This document shows, in pieces, positions 22,999 to 32,683 of a stretch of 64,000 nt of DNA. Position 1 is the first letter of the stretch. The number at the start of each line of letters is the position of its first letter. The translations under genes and the position numbers were made by a program. Location: positions 62,001-126,000 of the forward strand of contig NZ_FQWF01000011.1 in assembly GCF_900129585.1 (NCBI RefSeq), given 5' to 3'. Source of the stretch: Flavobacterium micromati (GTDB lineage Bacteria > Bacteroidota > Bacteroidia > Flavobacteriales > Flavobacteriaceae). The notes below the pieces were generated by a model that was given only the letters and a program-made list of their open reading frames with translations, was not told the origin of the DNA and did not search any database.

Positions 22999-25788
22999 TT
23001 AAAGATTGTAAGTTATGTTTAATGTTAATAATGTACCTCTTTTAAAAACAGAGGTTGCATTATCTTTGTTTTTCTCTATTTTTTCATTTCGATCGGAGTC
23101 TTCAAAGAATCTATATTTATCGTTTAGCAAGTTCTGTACTCCAACTTTAAAAGTTGCTTTTTTAATTTTTTTAGAAAATGTCATATCAAGGTTGTTTCTT
23201 GATAGTTCGTAGATTGAAGGGAAATTATCATCGCTTACTGAAAAAATTCTGTCACCAAAGCGATTGTAAACTAGATTTATCGAGAAGTCATTTTCATCTT
23301 GATAACCTAAAGCTCCATTAATGATATATGGGGATTGTCCTTGTAAAGCTCTTGTTCGTTGTTGTGCAACTGCTGCAGTACCTAAATCTACTTCTGAAAT
23401 GATGTAAGAGCCATTTATGTTGATCGAAAAACGGTCAACAAATGTACTATTTGTCAATCCTTTAAAAGACTTTTTTAATTCCAACTCAACTCCGTAATTA
23501 TTTGCCGAAGTAGCGTTATTATAAACAAATTGCGGATTCTCTCCCACAATAACTGTTGTTAATTCTATAGGGGTATCAAATTGTTTATAGAAAGCACCAA
23601 AACTTATTGTTTCGCTTTTGCTAGGATAAAATTCATATCGCATATCAAGATTGTTAATATTAGCGATTTTTAAATTGGGATTACCTTGAATATTTACATC
23701 GTTAGTGTAATCATAAAAAAGGAATGGTGCAAGTTCTCTAAACTCTGGTCTGTTTACTGTTCTGCTGTATGCAAATCTCATTAAAGATTTTTCGCTTACA
23801 TTGTAACCCACATTCAAAGAAGGTAGAATTGATGTGATGGGATTATTGACATTAATAGCACGAATTGCGTCCCTTGAATCTAATGTTTGAATGTTGTTTT
23901 CAACACGGATACCTGCAGTTACATCAAATCGTTTTAAAGGAATCTCTCCTTGAATATATCCAGCGAGATAAGTATTGTCAGCTTTGTATGAATCTTCAGG
24001 TCTAGTTCCTTCACGAAGTGACCAGCCATCAGTATCATTAACATTTGTTGCATTAAATACTTCATTTAAAGGTAATCTTCTCAACTCTTCTGCTCTATCG
24101 AAAGCAACATATCCAGGTATTAAATAAGTAAAATATTTAGCGCTAAAGTCTCTGGTTCTATAACTAGCATAATAACCCGCTTTCAAAACAATATTTCCTA
24201 CTTCCTCATCATTTTTAAATTGCTCTATTGTGTAAGTATAGTTAGCGCCATTATTGATGGAATATTCAGAAAGTTCACCATAATATCTTCCAGCATCAAA
24301 TGGATTTGATGATGGTGGATCAATCATAATGTAAGGGTCGTTCGGGTTATTTGATTGTTTAAAGGTTCTATATCTTCTAAAATCAGGAACATTATCAGTT
24401 AAACTGTTGAACCCGACAACCCAGTCAAGATCGCTTTTAGAATTTAATTTGTGTTCGCCTTCTAATTGACCCGTGTACAAACTACGACTTTGGTATATCA
24501 AATAATAGTTTCTAAGTAAGTCGTCGCCTCTTTGTAAAAAGTTATTTCCGTTTCTAATGGTTGTTTCATTTCTACCTTTTTGATTAAAAAGGTTCTTAAA
24601 TTTTATTTTGGAATGATCACCAATTTTCAATATCCAGTTGGATAAAACCGTAGCATTTATTTCGTTTTGATAAATATCATCGTTATATCGAAACCATAGT
24701 GGAGCCTCGGTTTGACCTGCATTTAAAGTAGTGTATCTAGAAAATTCTCTATTGATATATTGATAAGAATTCGAATAGGATAACGAATTAATAGCAAATA
24801 AGCTTGCATTTGAACCTAGCTTAATTTTTCTTCCCAAGCTGAAACCGATACTATTATCAAAAATAGCAGTTGAACCTGTAGGACTAAAATTATTTGGTAA
24901 TCGATTCGCTACTGATGCAGGCACAACTCCTCCAACAGCGCTAAAATTGTTAGGTAAAGTTCTAAACGAATTATCAAAACCTAAAAAGTCAGTGTTTGAA
25001 CCTTCACTTTGTTGATAGGTATCAAAAGTAGTTCCTGGACGGAATCCAAAACCAACGTCTAATTTAGTAAACTCTGAAGTGTTTTCAGCTGTTGTAACTG
25101 CAATAATTCCCCCAGCAAAATCTCCTGGTTTATCAGCTGAACCTGTCTTGTAAATTAACATTTTGTCTAAAGCTGACGTTGATATTAAGTCAAAAGCAAA
25201 AGTACGTTTATCAATTTCAGTGCTTGGAGCTATTGAGTTATTTAATAGTACATTATTGTAACGCTCGCTTAAGCCACGAATCATCACAAATTTACCATCT
25301 ACAATAGTTATACCCGGAACACGTTGTACTGCTTCCGCTGCATTTCCATCTGTACCTTTTGAAATTTGTTCAGCAGAAATGGCGCTAACAACTTGCTTAG
25401 CCTCTTTGATTTCCATCATGATGGCGGTTTCAGTATTTCTTTTACGCACCGTTTTTATTACTACGTCTTCTAATTTATAACTACCAGACCCTAGCGCTCT
25501 ATCAACGATCACAACTTCATCAGCAATTATTGTTATAGCAACTTCAATGGCTTCATATCCTACAAAACTAAGTTGTAAAACGTAATTACCTGGTTGTATT
25601 TTTAGGGTATATTTACCGTCTATGTCAGTATTTGTTCCCAAAGTTGTTCCTTTAATCAAAACATTAGCAAAAGGTAACGATTGATTATTTGATTCTTTGT
25701 CTGTTAAAGTACCTGAAACGGTTCCTTTATTTTGTGCAAAAGAAAACGACGTTATTAAAAAAGCAAAAAAGAGTAACTTGAATTTCAT
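22999..25788 (-). CDS. TonB-dependent receptor with carboxypeptidase-regulatory-like domain
   Basis: A 929-residue outer-membrane receptor. It has a signal peptide (1-18), a CarboxypepD_reg-like domain (about 22-105, GTVSGTLTDKESN to LQLSFVGYEAIEV), a plug domain (about 120-250, with RVPGITIVDGKFVMIRGL) and a long beta-barrel ending FKRGTLLTLNITYNL, with a C-terminal aromatic-containing strand. It imports an unknown ligand using TonB energy. It is encoded with a surface lipoprotein and divergently from a PhoB/PhoR-like pair, so phosphate- or stress-linked control is possible but unproven. Confidence 0.9.
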   Translation of the reverse strand: MKFKLLFFAFLITSFSFAQNKGTVSGTLTDKESNNQSLPFANVLIKGTTLGTNTDIDGKYTLKIQPGNYVLQLSFVGYEAIEVAITIIADEVVIVDRALGSGSYKLEDVVIKTVRKRNTETAIMMEIKEAKQVVSAISAEQISKGTDGNAAEAVQRVPGITIVDGKFVMIRGLSERYNNVLLNNSIAPSTEIDKRTFAFDLISTSALDKMLIYKTGSADKPGDFAGGIIAVTTAENTSEFTKLDVGFGFRPGTTFDTYQQSEGSNTDFLGFDNSFRTLPNNFSAVGGVVPASVANRLPNNFSPTGSTAIFDNSIGFSLGRKIKLGSNASLFAINSLSYSNSYQYINREFSRYTTLNAGQTEAPLWFRYNDDIYQNEINATVLSNWILKIGDHSKIKFKNLFNQKGRNETTIRNGNNFLQRGDDLLRNYYLIYQSRSLYTGQLEGEHKLNSKSDLDWVVGFNSLTDNVPDFRRYRTFKQSNNPNDPYIMIDPPSSNPFDAGRYYGELSEYSINNGANYTYTIEQFKNDEEVGNIVLKAGYYASYRTRDFSAKYFTYLIPGYVAFDRAEELRRLPLNEVFNATNVNDTDGWSLREGTRPEDSYKADNTYLAGYIQGEIPLKRFDVTAGIRVENNIQTLDSRDAIRAINVNNPITSILPSLNVGYNVSEKSLMRFAYSRTVNRPEFRELAPFLFYDYTNDVNIQGNPNLKIANINNLDMRYEFYPSKSETISFGAFYKQFDTPIELTTVIVGENPQFVYNNATSANNYGVELELKKSFKGLTNSTFVDRFSININGSYIISEVDLGTAAVAQQRTRALQGQSPYIINGALGYQDENDFSINLVYNRFGDRIFSVSDDNFPSIYELSRNNLDMTFSKKIKKATFKVGVQNLLNDKYRFFEDSDRNEKIEKNKDNATSVFKRGTLLTLNITYNL

Positions 25789-25962
25789 TATTTAAATTTT
25801 ATGCAAAGTAACGCCGGATATGTAAAACGTGAGTTAATGGCTTGTTATGCTTATGTTGTGTTTAGGTTCCCAAAATATTCCCAATATTAAATTACGGTTA
25901 AGTCCTTTTCAATAGCTCATTTATTATTACATTTACATGAAAAGATTAATTTTTGACACTTT

Positions 25963-26646
25963 ATGAAGAAAAAAAACACCAAAATCCTCTTAGTTGATGA
26001 TGAGCCAGATATTTTAGAAATTGTAGGTTATAATCTTGCGCAAGAGGATTATCAAATATTTACTGCTTCAAATGGTAAGGAAGCAATTGCAGTAGCAAAA
26101 AAAATAATTCCAGATTTGATTATCATGGATGTCATGATGCCTGAAATGGACGGAATGGAGGCTTGCGAGAATATTAGAAAAATCCCCGAACTGAGTAATG
26201 TGATTATCACTTTTTTGACCGCGAGAAATGAAGATTATTCGCAAGTTGCAGGATTTGAGGCTGGAGCTGATGATTATATTACAAAACCAATTAAACCTAA
26301 ATTATTAGTTAGCAAAGTAAAAGCCTTGTTGCGCCGGTTAAATGAAAAAGAACAAAATAGCGAAACCCTAAACGTAGGTGGTATCGAAATTAATCGTGAA
26401 GAGTATAAAATTGTAAAAGATAATATTGAAATTGTACTGCCTAGAAAAGAATTTGAGTTGTTTTATCTTTTAGCTTCAAAACCGGGTAAAGTTTTTAAAA
26501 GAGATGAAATTTTAGATAAAGTGTGGGGAAATGAAGTCGTTGTAGGTGGCAGAACCATTGATGTCCATATTAGAAAACTCCGTGAAAAAATAGGCGAAGA
26601 ATTATTTAAAACAATAAAAGGTGTTGGTTATAAGTTTGAAGTATAA
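25963..26646 (+). CDS. OmpR/PhoB-family response regulator
   Basis: A 227-residue regulator with a receiver domain (about 6-122: acidic pair Asp12/Asp13, phospho-acceptor Asp56, Thr86, Lys108) and a winged-helix DNA-binding domain (about 133-227, including GGRTIDVHIRKLREKIGE and IKGVGYKFEV). The kinase gene begins directly at its stop. It resembles PhoB. It is divergent from a TonB receptor gene, a likely target, though no operator is recognisable. Confidence 0.9.
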   Translation: MKKKNTKILLVDDEPDILEIVGYNLAQEDYQIFTASNGKEAIAVAKKIIPDLIIMDVMMPEMDGMEACENIRKIPELSNVIITFLTARNEDYSQVAGFEAGADDYITKPIKPKLLVSKVKALLRRLNEKEQNSETLNVGGIEINREEYKIVKDNIEIVLPRKEFELFYLLASKPGKVFKRDEILDKVWGNEVVVGGRTIDVHIRKLREKIGEELFKTIKGVGYKFEV

Positions 26647-27723
26647 ATGACTGTGAATTTTAAAAAAACATATCGATTTGCTGTAATGTCATCCCTCTAC
26701 ATTACATTTTTTTCTACTGGATTAATTATTATTTTAACTTTTTTATTTTTTTCTTTTTCACTGCAGTTTTGTTTGATCTTTGCTTTTTTTATTGCCTTTT
26801 TTTCCTTTGTGGTTATACAATATCGAGTAGAACGTTTTATTTATAAAAAGGTAAAAAAAATATATGATGATGTTGCTCTATTAGAATCAAGCACTTTTAG
26901 AAGTCAGCCCATTACTACAGATATGGCGACCTTGACTAGGGAAGTCAAAAAATTCGCCACTGATAAAAAACTGGAAATTGAAACGCTAAAAATTCGTGAA
27001 GAGTATAGAAGAGAATTTCTTGGCAATGTTTCTCATGAATTAAAGACACCTCTTTTTACGGTTCAAGGATACTTGTCAACCTTGCTTGATGGGGCAATGA
27101 ATGATAAAGCAATTCGCAAAAAGTACTTAGAACGAGCTGAAAAAGGAGTAGAGAGACTAATCTATATTGTGCAGGATTTAGATATGATATCCAAACTTGA
27201 AATAGGAGAATTAAATTTAGAAATCGCTGAATTTGATATTGTCAAACTTGTTCAAAATGTTTTCGATTTACTCGAAATGAAAGCTTCAAAAAAAGATATA
27301 CTCTTAATGTTTGATATGAAATACAATCAACCTATTATAGTAGTTGGTGATCAAGAGAAAATTCAGCAAGTAGTTATGAATCTAGTGGTAAATTCTATTA
27401 AATACGGAGAATTACAAGGTTCAACAGAAGTAAGTATCGAGGAATTAACTAAAGATAAAGTTATAATAAGAATAACCGATAACGGTGAAGGAATTATAAA
27501 AAAAAATATTCCAAGGCTTTTTGAACGTTTTTACAGAGTCGATAAAAGTGGTGCGAGGACAGAAGGTGGCTCAGGTCTAGGATTATCAATTGTGAAACAT
27601 ATTATAGAAGCCCACAACGAGAAAATTTACGTTGATAGCACCTTCGGTGTTGGATCCGAATTTTCTTTTACTCTTCAAAAAGTTCGCAATAAAATCAAAA
27701 ATAGTGAACAGCAATCTAAATAA
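26647..27723 (+). CDS. PhoR-like sensor histidine kinase
   Basis: A 358-residue kinase with two N-terminal membrane segments (about 12-33 and 37-57), separated by only a few residues so it has almost no periplasmic sensor. These are followed by a short linker, a dimerisation domain with phospho-acceptor His130 in NVSHELKTPL and a HATPase domain with NLVVNSIKYGE, ITDNGEGI and GGSGLGLSIVKHI. The small sensor resembles PhoR kinases that sense through partner proteins. It directly follows its response regulator gene. Confidence 0.9.
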   Translation: MTVNFKKTYRFAVMSSLYITFFSTGLIIILTFLFFSFSLQFCLIFAFFIAFFSFVVIQYRVERFIYKKVKKIYDDVALLESSTFRSQPITTDMATLTREVKKFATDKKLEIETLKIREEYRREFLGNVSHELKTPLFTVQGYLSTLLDGAMNDKAIRKKYLERAEKGVERLIYIVQDLDMISKLEIGELNLEIAEFDIVKLVQNVFDLLEMKASKKDILLMFDMKYNQPIIVVGDQEKIQQVVMNLVVNSIKYGELQGSTEVSIEELTKDKVIIRITDNGEGIIKKNIPRLFERFYRVDKSGARTEGGSGLGLSIVKHIIEAHNEKIYVDSTFGVGSEFSFTLQKVRNKIKNSEQQSK

Positions 27724-27756
27724 AAAAAACCGGTTCGTCTGAATCGGTTTTTTTAT
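27723..27756 (+). terminator. terminator after the histidine kinase gene
   Basis: Stem AAAACCGGTTC / GAATCGGTTTT around GTCT with a T-run, immediately after the stop codon. It can also serve pepT on the other strand. Confidence 0.85.
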
Positions 27757-27797
27757 TAAAGTTTACAAAATAAGATGAAAGTAGCAAATTGCTGATT

Positions 27798-29051
27798 TTA
27801 ATTTTTTACTGGTATTTCTTTTGTAGTTAATTCGGCGATTTTTACAATTACGTTTACTGCTTTTTGCATGCTTTCTACTGGTACATATTCATATTTTCCA
27901 TGAAAATTATGACCTCCGGCAAAAATATTAGGGCAGGGTAATCCTTTATATGATAATTGCGAACCATCAGTTCCGCCTCTGATAGGTTTGATAAGCGGTT
28001 TTATGCCAATTTCTTTCATTGCTTTTTCAGCTATATCAACAATATGCTTTACAGGTAAAACCTTTTCTTTCATATTGTAATATTGATCTTTGATTTCAGT
28101 GACTACGATATTTTCACCAAATTGCTTTTCAAATTTCTTATTGATTTTTTTAGTAATTTTTTCAATTAATTCTTTGCGTTTTTCGAATTTTTTCTTGTTG
28201 TGATCGCGAATAATTAATTCTAAAACAGTTTCCTCAATTGATCCCTTTAAATGATGGACATGAAAAAACCCTTCATAACCTTTAGTTTTTTCTGGAGTTT
28301 CTTCTTGCGGTAGTTTATTGATAAAAGCATTTGCAATCAACATTGAATTGATCATTTTCCCTATCGCGTAGCCCGGATGAACGCTTTTACCTTTAAACGT
28401 TATTTTGGCGGAAGCTGCATTAAAATTTTCATATTCTAATTCTCCTACTTGGCTTCCATCCATTGTGTAGGCCCAGTCAGCACCAAATTTTTCTACGTCA
28501 AAATGGTGTGCTCCACGACCAATTTCTTCATCTGGTGTAAATCCTATTCTTATTTTTCCATGTTTGATCTCTGGATTTTTGATAAGATATTCCATTGCTG
28601 TCACAATCTCAGTAATACCAGCTTTATCATCAGCGCCTAGTAAAGTTGTTCCGTCAGTAGTTATTAAAGTTTGCCCTTTATAAAGCAGTAAATCCTTGAA
28701 ATAATTTGGCGACAAAACAATATTTTTTTCGGCATTTAAAATAATATCCTTTCCATCATAATTAGGTATAATTTGAGGTTTTACACTAGCTCCGCAAAAG
28801 TCAGGTGATGTATCAAAATGAGATACAAACCCAATAGTGGGTACTTCGTGATCTACGTTACTAGGCAAAGTAGCCATGATATATGCTTTATCGTCTATGG
28901 AAACGTCATCCATTCCAATAGCTTTTAATTCTTCTACCAGTTTATTGGCAAGATTCCATTGTTTATTTGTGCTGGGAGTATTTTCTGAATTCGCGTCAGA
29001 TTCCGTATCGATAATTACGTAACTGATGAAACGATCTATGATATGTTGCAT
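27798..29051 (-). CDS. pepT: peptidase T (tripeptide aminopeptidase)
   Basis: A 417-residue M20-family zinc aminopeptidase that releases N-terminal residues from tripeptides in the cytosol. Metal and catalytic motifs are [12 protein letters not shown] (near residue 77), [11 protein letters not shown] (near 139) and [16 protein letters not shown] (near 172), with a central dimerisation domain and a C-terminal [14 protein letters not shown] motif. The start [12 protein letters not shown] is typical. It appears to be monocistronic. Confidence 0.93.
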   Translation of the reverse strand: MQHIIDRFISYVIIDTESDANSENTPSTNKQWNLANKLVEELKAIGMDDVSIDDKAYIMATLPSNVDHEVPTIGFVSHFDTSPDFCGASVKPQIIPNYDGKDIILNAEKNIVLSPNYFKDLLLYKGQTLITTDGTTLLGADDKAGITEIVTAMEYLIKNPEIKHGKIRIGFTPDEEIGRGAHHFDVEKFGADWAYTMDGSQVGELEYENFNAASAKITFKGKSVHPGYAIGKMINSMLIANAFINKLPQEETPEKTKGYEGFFHVHHLKGSIEETVLELIIRDHNKKKFEKRKELIEKITKKINKKFEKQFGENIVVTEIKDQYYNMKEKVLPVKHIVDIAEKAMKEIGIKPLIKPIRGGTDGSQLSYKGLPCPNIFAGGHNFHGKYEYVPVESMQKAVNVIVKIAELTTKEIPVKN

Positions 29052-29159
29052 TTTTTGTATTTTCTACAAATATAACCAAATTTTCAGGAGCTTTTTTTAG
29101 GTTGGTAATGAGATGCAGTAATTTACGCAAGAATTATTTAATTATCGGTTAGATAAGTC

Positions 29160-29167
29160 TATTTTTG
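29160..29167 (+). promoter_or_regulatory. putative pyrD promoter -7 box
   Basis: TATTTTTG matches TAnnTTTG 20 bases before the pyrD start codon. No clear -33 element. Confidence 0.5.
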
Positions 29168-29187
29168 CACAACACAACAACAACGCA

Positions 29188-30210
29188 ATGTACAAACTAC
29201 TTATTCGCTCGCTTCTTTTTCAATTTGATCCTGAAAAAGTGCATTATTTTACGTTTTCCTTAATTCGTTTGTTATCTAAAGTTCCGGGTGTCCCTTCGAT
29301 TTTCAAAGCTTTGTATGTTGTTAATGACAAACGATTAGAAACCGAAGTTTTTGGATTGAAATTCCCAAATCCTGTTGGTTTAGCTGCTGGTTTTGATAAA
29401 GATGCGGTCTTGTATAAGGAATTATCTAATTTTGGTTTTGGATTTATAGAAATAGGAACGCTAACGCCAATAGGTCAAGATGGTAATCCTAAGAAACGAT
29501 TGTTTCGATTGAAAGAAGATTCAGCTATCATTAATAGAATGGGTTTTAATAACGGAGGTGTTACTGAAGCAGTTCAACGTTTAAGTAAAAATGAAGGCGT
29601 TTTGATAGGAGGAAACATTGGTAAAAACAAACTTACGCCAAATGAAAATGCTACTGATGATTATGAAATTTGTTTCGAAGCACTTTTTGATTATGTAGAT
29701 TATTTTGTGGTTAATGTAAGTTCACCAAACACTCCTAATCTTCGTGCTTTACAAGATAAAGAACCTTTAAAGCAATTGTTACAAACAATTCAAAATAAGA
29801 ATTTGGCTAAGCCAAAACAAAAACCAATTTTATTAAAAATCGCGCCAGATTTGACTGATGAGCAACTTCTTGATATTATTGAAATTGTAAATGAAACTAA
29901 AATTGCAGGCGTTATTGCTACAAACACAACGCTTTCAAGAGAAAATTTACAATCCGATAATAAATCAGAAATGGGCGGATTATCTGGAAAACCTTTGACT
30001 AATCGCTCAACCCAAGTGATACGGTTTTTATCGGAAAAAAGCAATAAATCATTTCCAATTATTGGAGTAGGAGGAATTCATTCTGCTCAAGATGCTATCG
30101 AAAAACTAGACGCCGGAGCCAGTTTAGTACAATTATATACTGGTTTTATCTATGAAGGTCCAGCTTTGGTGAAAGCCATAAATAAAGAAATTTTAAAAAG
30201 AAAAGCGTAA
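29188..30210 (+). CDS. pyrD: quinone-dependent dihydroorotate dehydrogenase
   Basis: A 340-residue class 2 enzyme that oxidises dihydroorotate to orotate at the inner membrane with quinone as acceptor. It has the class 2 N-terminal amphipathic helices ([21 protein letters not shown]), then [18 protein letters not shown], the catalytic [12 protein letters not shown] and phosphate-binding [11 protein letters not shown] with FMN. The 3' end overlaps the converging DUF3307 gene by 18 bases. Together with the dihydroorotase-like gene at 12669 it represents the pyrimidine pathway in this window. Confidence 0.95.
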   Translation: MYKLLIRSLLFQFDPEKVHYFTFSLIRLLSKVPGVPSIFKALYVVNDKRLETEVFGLKFPNPVGLAAGFDKDAVLYKELSNFGFGFIEIGTLTPIGQDGNPKKRLFRLKEDSAIINRMGFNNGGVTEAVQRLSKNEGVLIGGNIGKNKLTPNENATDDYEICFEALFDYVDYFVVNVSSPNTPNLRALQDKEPLKQLLQTIQNKNLAKPKQKPILLKIAPDLTDEQLLDIIEIVNETKIAGVIATNTTLSRENLQSDNKSEMGGLSGKPLTNRSTQVIRFLSEKSNKSFPIIGVGGIHSAQDAIEKLDAGASLVQLYTGFIYEGPALVKAINKEILKRKA

Positions 30211-30903
30211 ACCTATTTGGACTAAAAGTCCAGTTAATAGTGCAATTCCAAAACTTAATAGTGTTCCGATTAAAACATATTCAGTTAACTTTCGGTCTTT
30301 GGCTTCTCTTAAATCGCCAAATCTAAAAATTGATTTTGCAGCCATTAAAAACCCAATCGCTTCAAAATGTCCAGCCATTATAAAGGCGAATACAAAAAGA
30401 CGTTCTAGAATCCCAATATAGTTTCCTGCATTTTGCAATGATTCATCTTTGGATTTGCTTTCGGGAGTCCAAATAGAAATAATATTTTTAATGATTAATG
30501 ATGTTGGTATTGTAAGTAATATAATAGCAGTTGCTACAAGCCAAAACGAATTCGTAAATATTGAAAAATCTACTACAATTTTACCATAAAGCGATGTAAC
30601 TGCCACAATCATTATTAAATGTAAAATTTGATCGAAGGTAAACCAATTGCGTTTTGTTGATGATGTTTGAAAATACAATTTTAAAAAATCAATAAAGCCA
30701 TGTGAAATTGCCAAAACTAAAGCATACCAGCCAAAATCTTGTTTGCCAACTAAAATCCAAGCCAAAATAAAGTGCAAAAAAGTATGTAAATATAAGTAAA
30801 GACTTTTGTGTTTCTTATGCTCTTTATCATTTACCCATGAAGTGGGTTGTAATAAAAAATCACCTAATAGATGTGCCAAAAGCAACTTTACAAATACAAT
30901 CAT
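30193..30903 (-). CDS. DUF3307 membrane protein
   Basis: A 236-residue protein with about six hydrophobic segments; the N-terminal [24 protein letters not shown] motif with LHTFLHF identifies the DUF3307 family. Function is unknown. Its start overlaps the satD stop by four bases, so the two are translationally coupled. The pairing of SatD with DUF3307 recurs in bacteria, suggesting a shared role. It converges on and overlaps pyrD. Confidence 0.82.
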   Translation of the reverse strand: MIVFVKLLLAHLLGDFLLQPTSWVNDKEHKKHKSLYLYLHTFLHFILAWILVGKQDFGWYALVLAISHGFIDFLKLYFQTSSTKRNWFTFDQILHLIMIVAVTSLYGKIVVDFSIFTNSFWLVATAIILLTIPTSLIIKNIISIWTPESKSKDESLQNAGNYIGILERLFVFAFIMAGHFEAIGFLMAAKSIFRFGDLREAKDRKLTEYVLIGTLLSFGIALLTGLLVQIGLRFSF

Positions 30904-31511
30904 ACTTCAAGTGTTTTTATTTTTTCTCTGAAATAGCGTTCAACTTGTAGCAACAATTCATAATTAGAACGTTTTTGTCGTCGGCTTACAGCGGCTTGAT
31001 TTATTCCTAGTTTGACTCCAATTTCTTCTTGTGAAAGTGTTGGATTTTGTATAGCAATCAATACAAATTCAGCGGCTTGTGGCAGCCAGTTGTCCATAAA
31101 AGACAAACTTAATTTTAGTATTAAGTTCATTTCTTCATCAAATATTGTGTTTCCAGAATTGATTGCTAAATTTAGTTTTTGTTTTTTTAAAGTTTCAAAT
31201 GTTTCGCCAGAATGCATGAACGCTGTTCCATTACTTTCTGTAATTTTCTTAGCTTTATATGTTTTGTCCCCAAAACCAAAACTCATTCGAAGGTCTAAAT
31301 TGATAGACTTAAAAAACGCTTTGAGCTGGAAAGCTATCAATAGCGTTTGTTCAGGATTTTTAATTTCTAACTGAAATTCATCACCACGATAAATTTCCCA
31401 ATCATTTGGAGTTTTTCCAATTGTATTTAATATCGTTTTTAAACTATCAATCCATTTTTTAGAAGGAAGCTTTCTGGAGTTAATTATATCTGCTGTTAGT
31501 ATTACAATCAT
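30900..31511 (-). CDS. SatD-family protein with C-terminal helix-turn-helix
   Basis: A 203-residue protein. The N-terminal part (about 1-125) has ILTADIINSR (Asp8) and YRGDEFQLEI (Asp44, Glu45), a spacing that resembles the metal-binding palm of class III cyclase/GGDEF-like domains; this is my inference. The C-terminal part (about 155-195, TLSQEEIGVKLGINQAAVSRRQKRS) is a helix-turn-helix. The family is named after SatD of Streptococcus mutans. Four regularly spaced dyads lie directly upstream, so the protein probably regulates its own operon. Coupled to DUF3307 by a four-base overlap. Confidence 0.82.
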   Translation of the reverse strand: MIVILTADIINSRKLPSKKWIDSLKTILNTIGKTPNDWEIYRGDEFQLEIKNPEQTLLIAFQLKAFFKSINLDLRMSFGFGDKTYKAKKITESNGTAFMHSGETFETLKKQKLNLAINSGNTIFDEEMNLILKLSLSFMDNWLPQAAEFVLIAIQNPTLSQEEIGVKLGINQAAVSRRQKRSNYELLLQVERYFREKIKTLEV

Positions 31512-31547
31512 CTGTTAAAAATACTACTTTATTTTACAAAAACAACG

Positions 31548-31655
31548 ATTATTACCAAAAAGTGTAATAATCAACAATATTACCAAAAAGTGTAATAATT
31601 AACATTATTACCATAATACGTAATAATAAGCATTATTACCATAATACGTAATAAT
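31548..31655. promoter_or_regulatory. array of four 24-bp palindromic operator-like sites with 28-bp period
   Basis: Units at 31548-31571, 31576-31599, 31604-31627 and 31632-31655. Each has arms ATTATTAC and GTAATAAT separated by eight bases (CAAAAAGT in the first two, CATAATAC in the last two); only the second unit has an arm mismatch. Starts are exactly 28 bases apart, with 4-base linkers. The array lies between divergent satD and the HMG-CoA lyase-like gene. Such regularity indicates binding sites, most simply for the SatD helix-turn-helix. Confidence 0.85.
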
Positions 31656-31702
31656 TTTTTTTACTATGATAAAAAACGATTTCGTAAGAACAAATTCTTT
31701 AG

Positions 31703-31710
31703 TATCTTTG
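31703..31710 (+). promoter_or_regulatory. putative -7 box of the HMG-CoA lyase-like gene
   Basis: TATCTTTG matches TAnnTTTG just seven bases before the ATG at 31718, so the mRNA would be leaderless or nearly so. The box lies 48 bases after the operator array. Confidence 0.5.
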
Positions 31711-31717
31711 ACGCTCT

Positions 31718-32581
31718 ATGGAGTCAATAAAAATTATAGAATGTCCACGCGATGCTATGCAAGGCATTAAACCATTTATTCCTACAGAGAGAAAAGTGGC
31801 TTACATTCAATCCTTGTTACGTGTGGGTTTTGATAGTATCGATTTTGGAAGTTTTGTTTCTCCAAAAGCGATTCCGCAAATGCAAGATACTGCTAAAGTT
31901 CTAGAACGACTTGATTTATCTCAAACCAGAAGTAAATTATTAGCTATAATCGCTAATACTCAAGGTGCTGAAATAGCTTCTGTGCATAAAGAAATTCAGT
32001 ATTTAGGTTTCCCATTTTCTATTTCTGAGAATTTCCAAATGCGAAATACTCATAAAACCATCGCTGAAAGTTTGATCACACTTCAAGAAATTTTAAATAT
32101 TGCTGCTAAAAGCAATAAAGAAGTTGTGGCTTATCTCTCAATGGGTTTCGGCAATCCTTATGGTGATCCATGGAATGTGGAAATTGTAGGCGAATGGACA
32201 CGGAAATTAGCTAATATGGGGGTAAAAATCTTGTCTCTTTCAGATACAGTGGGCAGTTCTACGCCAGACGTTATTTCCTATTTGTTTTCGAATTTAATTC
32301 AAGCATACCCAGATGTAGAGTTTGGAGCGCATTTGCATACCACGCCTAATAAATGGTTTGAGAAAATTGATGCTGCTTACAAATCTGGATGCCGCAGGTT
32401 TGACGGCGCCATTCAAGGTTTTGGCGGATGTCCAATGGCTACTGATAAACTAACTGGGAATATGCCCACAGAAAAATTATTATCTTATTTTACAACACAA
32501 AAAGAACTGACTAATTTGAGTCCAATGAGTTTTGAAAGTGCATATAATGATGCTTCAAAATTATTTGGTGAGTACCATTAA
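31718..32581 (+). CDS. hydroxymethylglutaryl-CoA lyase-like protein
   Basis: A 287-residue TIM-barrel protein of the HMGL family. Motifs are ECPRDAMQGIKPFIPTERK (8-26), DFGSFVSPKAIPQM (near 46), LSDTVGSSTPD, the metal-binding HLHTTPNKW and the signature GFGGCPMATDKLTGNMPTE near residue 240 with the catalytic Cys. The enzyme cleaves HMG-CoA to acetyl-CoA and acetoacetate in leucine breakdown. The divergent operator array suggests it may share control with satD. Leucine-degradation partners are not adjacent. Confidence 0.88.
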   Translation: MESIKIIECPRDAMQGIKPFIPTERKVAYIQSLLRVGFDSIDFGSFVSPKAIPQMQDTAKVLERLDLSQTRSKLLAIIANTQGAEIASVHKEIQYLGFPFSISENFQMRNTHKTIAESLITLQEILNIAAKSNKEVVAYLSMGFGNPYGDPWNVEIVGEWTRKLANMGVKILSLSDTVGSSTPDVISYLFSNLIQAYPDVEFGAHLHTTPNKWFEKIDAAYKSGCRRFDGAIQGFGGCPMATDKLTGNMPTEKLLSYFTTQKELTNLSPMSFESAYNDASKLFGEYH

Positions 32582-32683
32582 ACAAGGCATTTTTGTAATT
32601 TATACTCAATTCCTTAAATAATAAAATTAGTATTGGTACGTTGGTTGTAATGTCCCAGAAAACACCATTTTACTCGAAATAGT

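Noticed and set aside
31548..31655. CRISPR array
   Set aside because: Units are palindromic operators with 4-base linkers, not repeats with unique 30-40 base spacers, and no cas genes are nearby.
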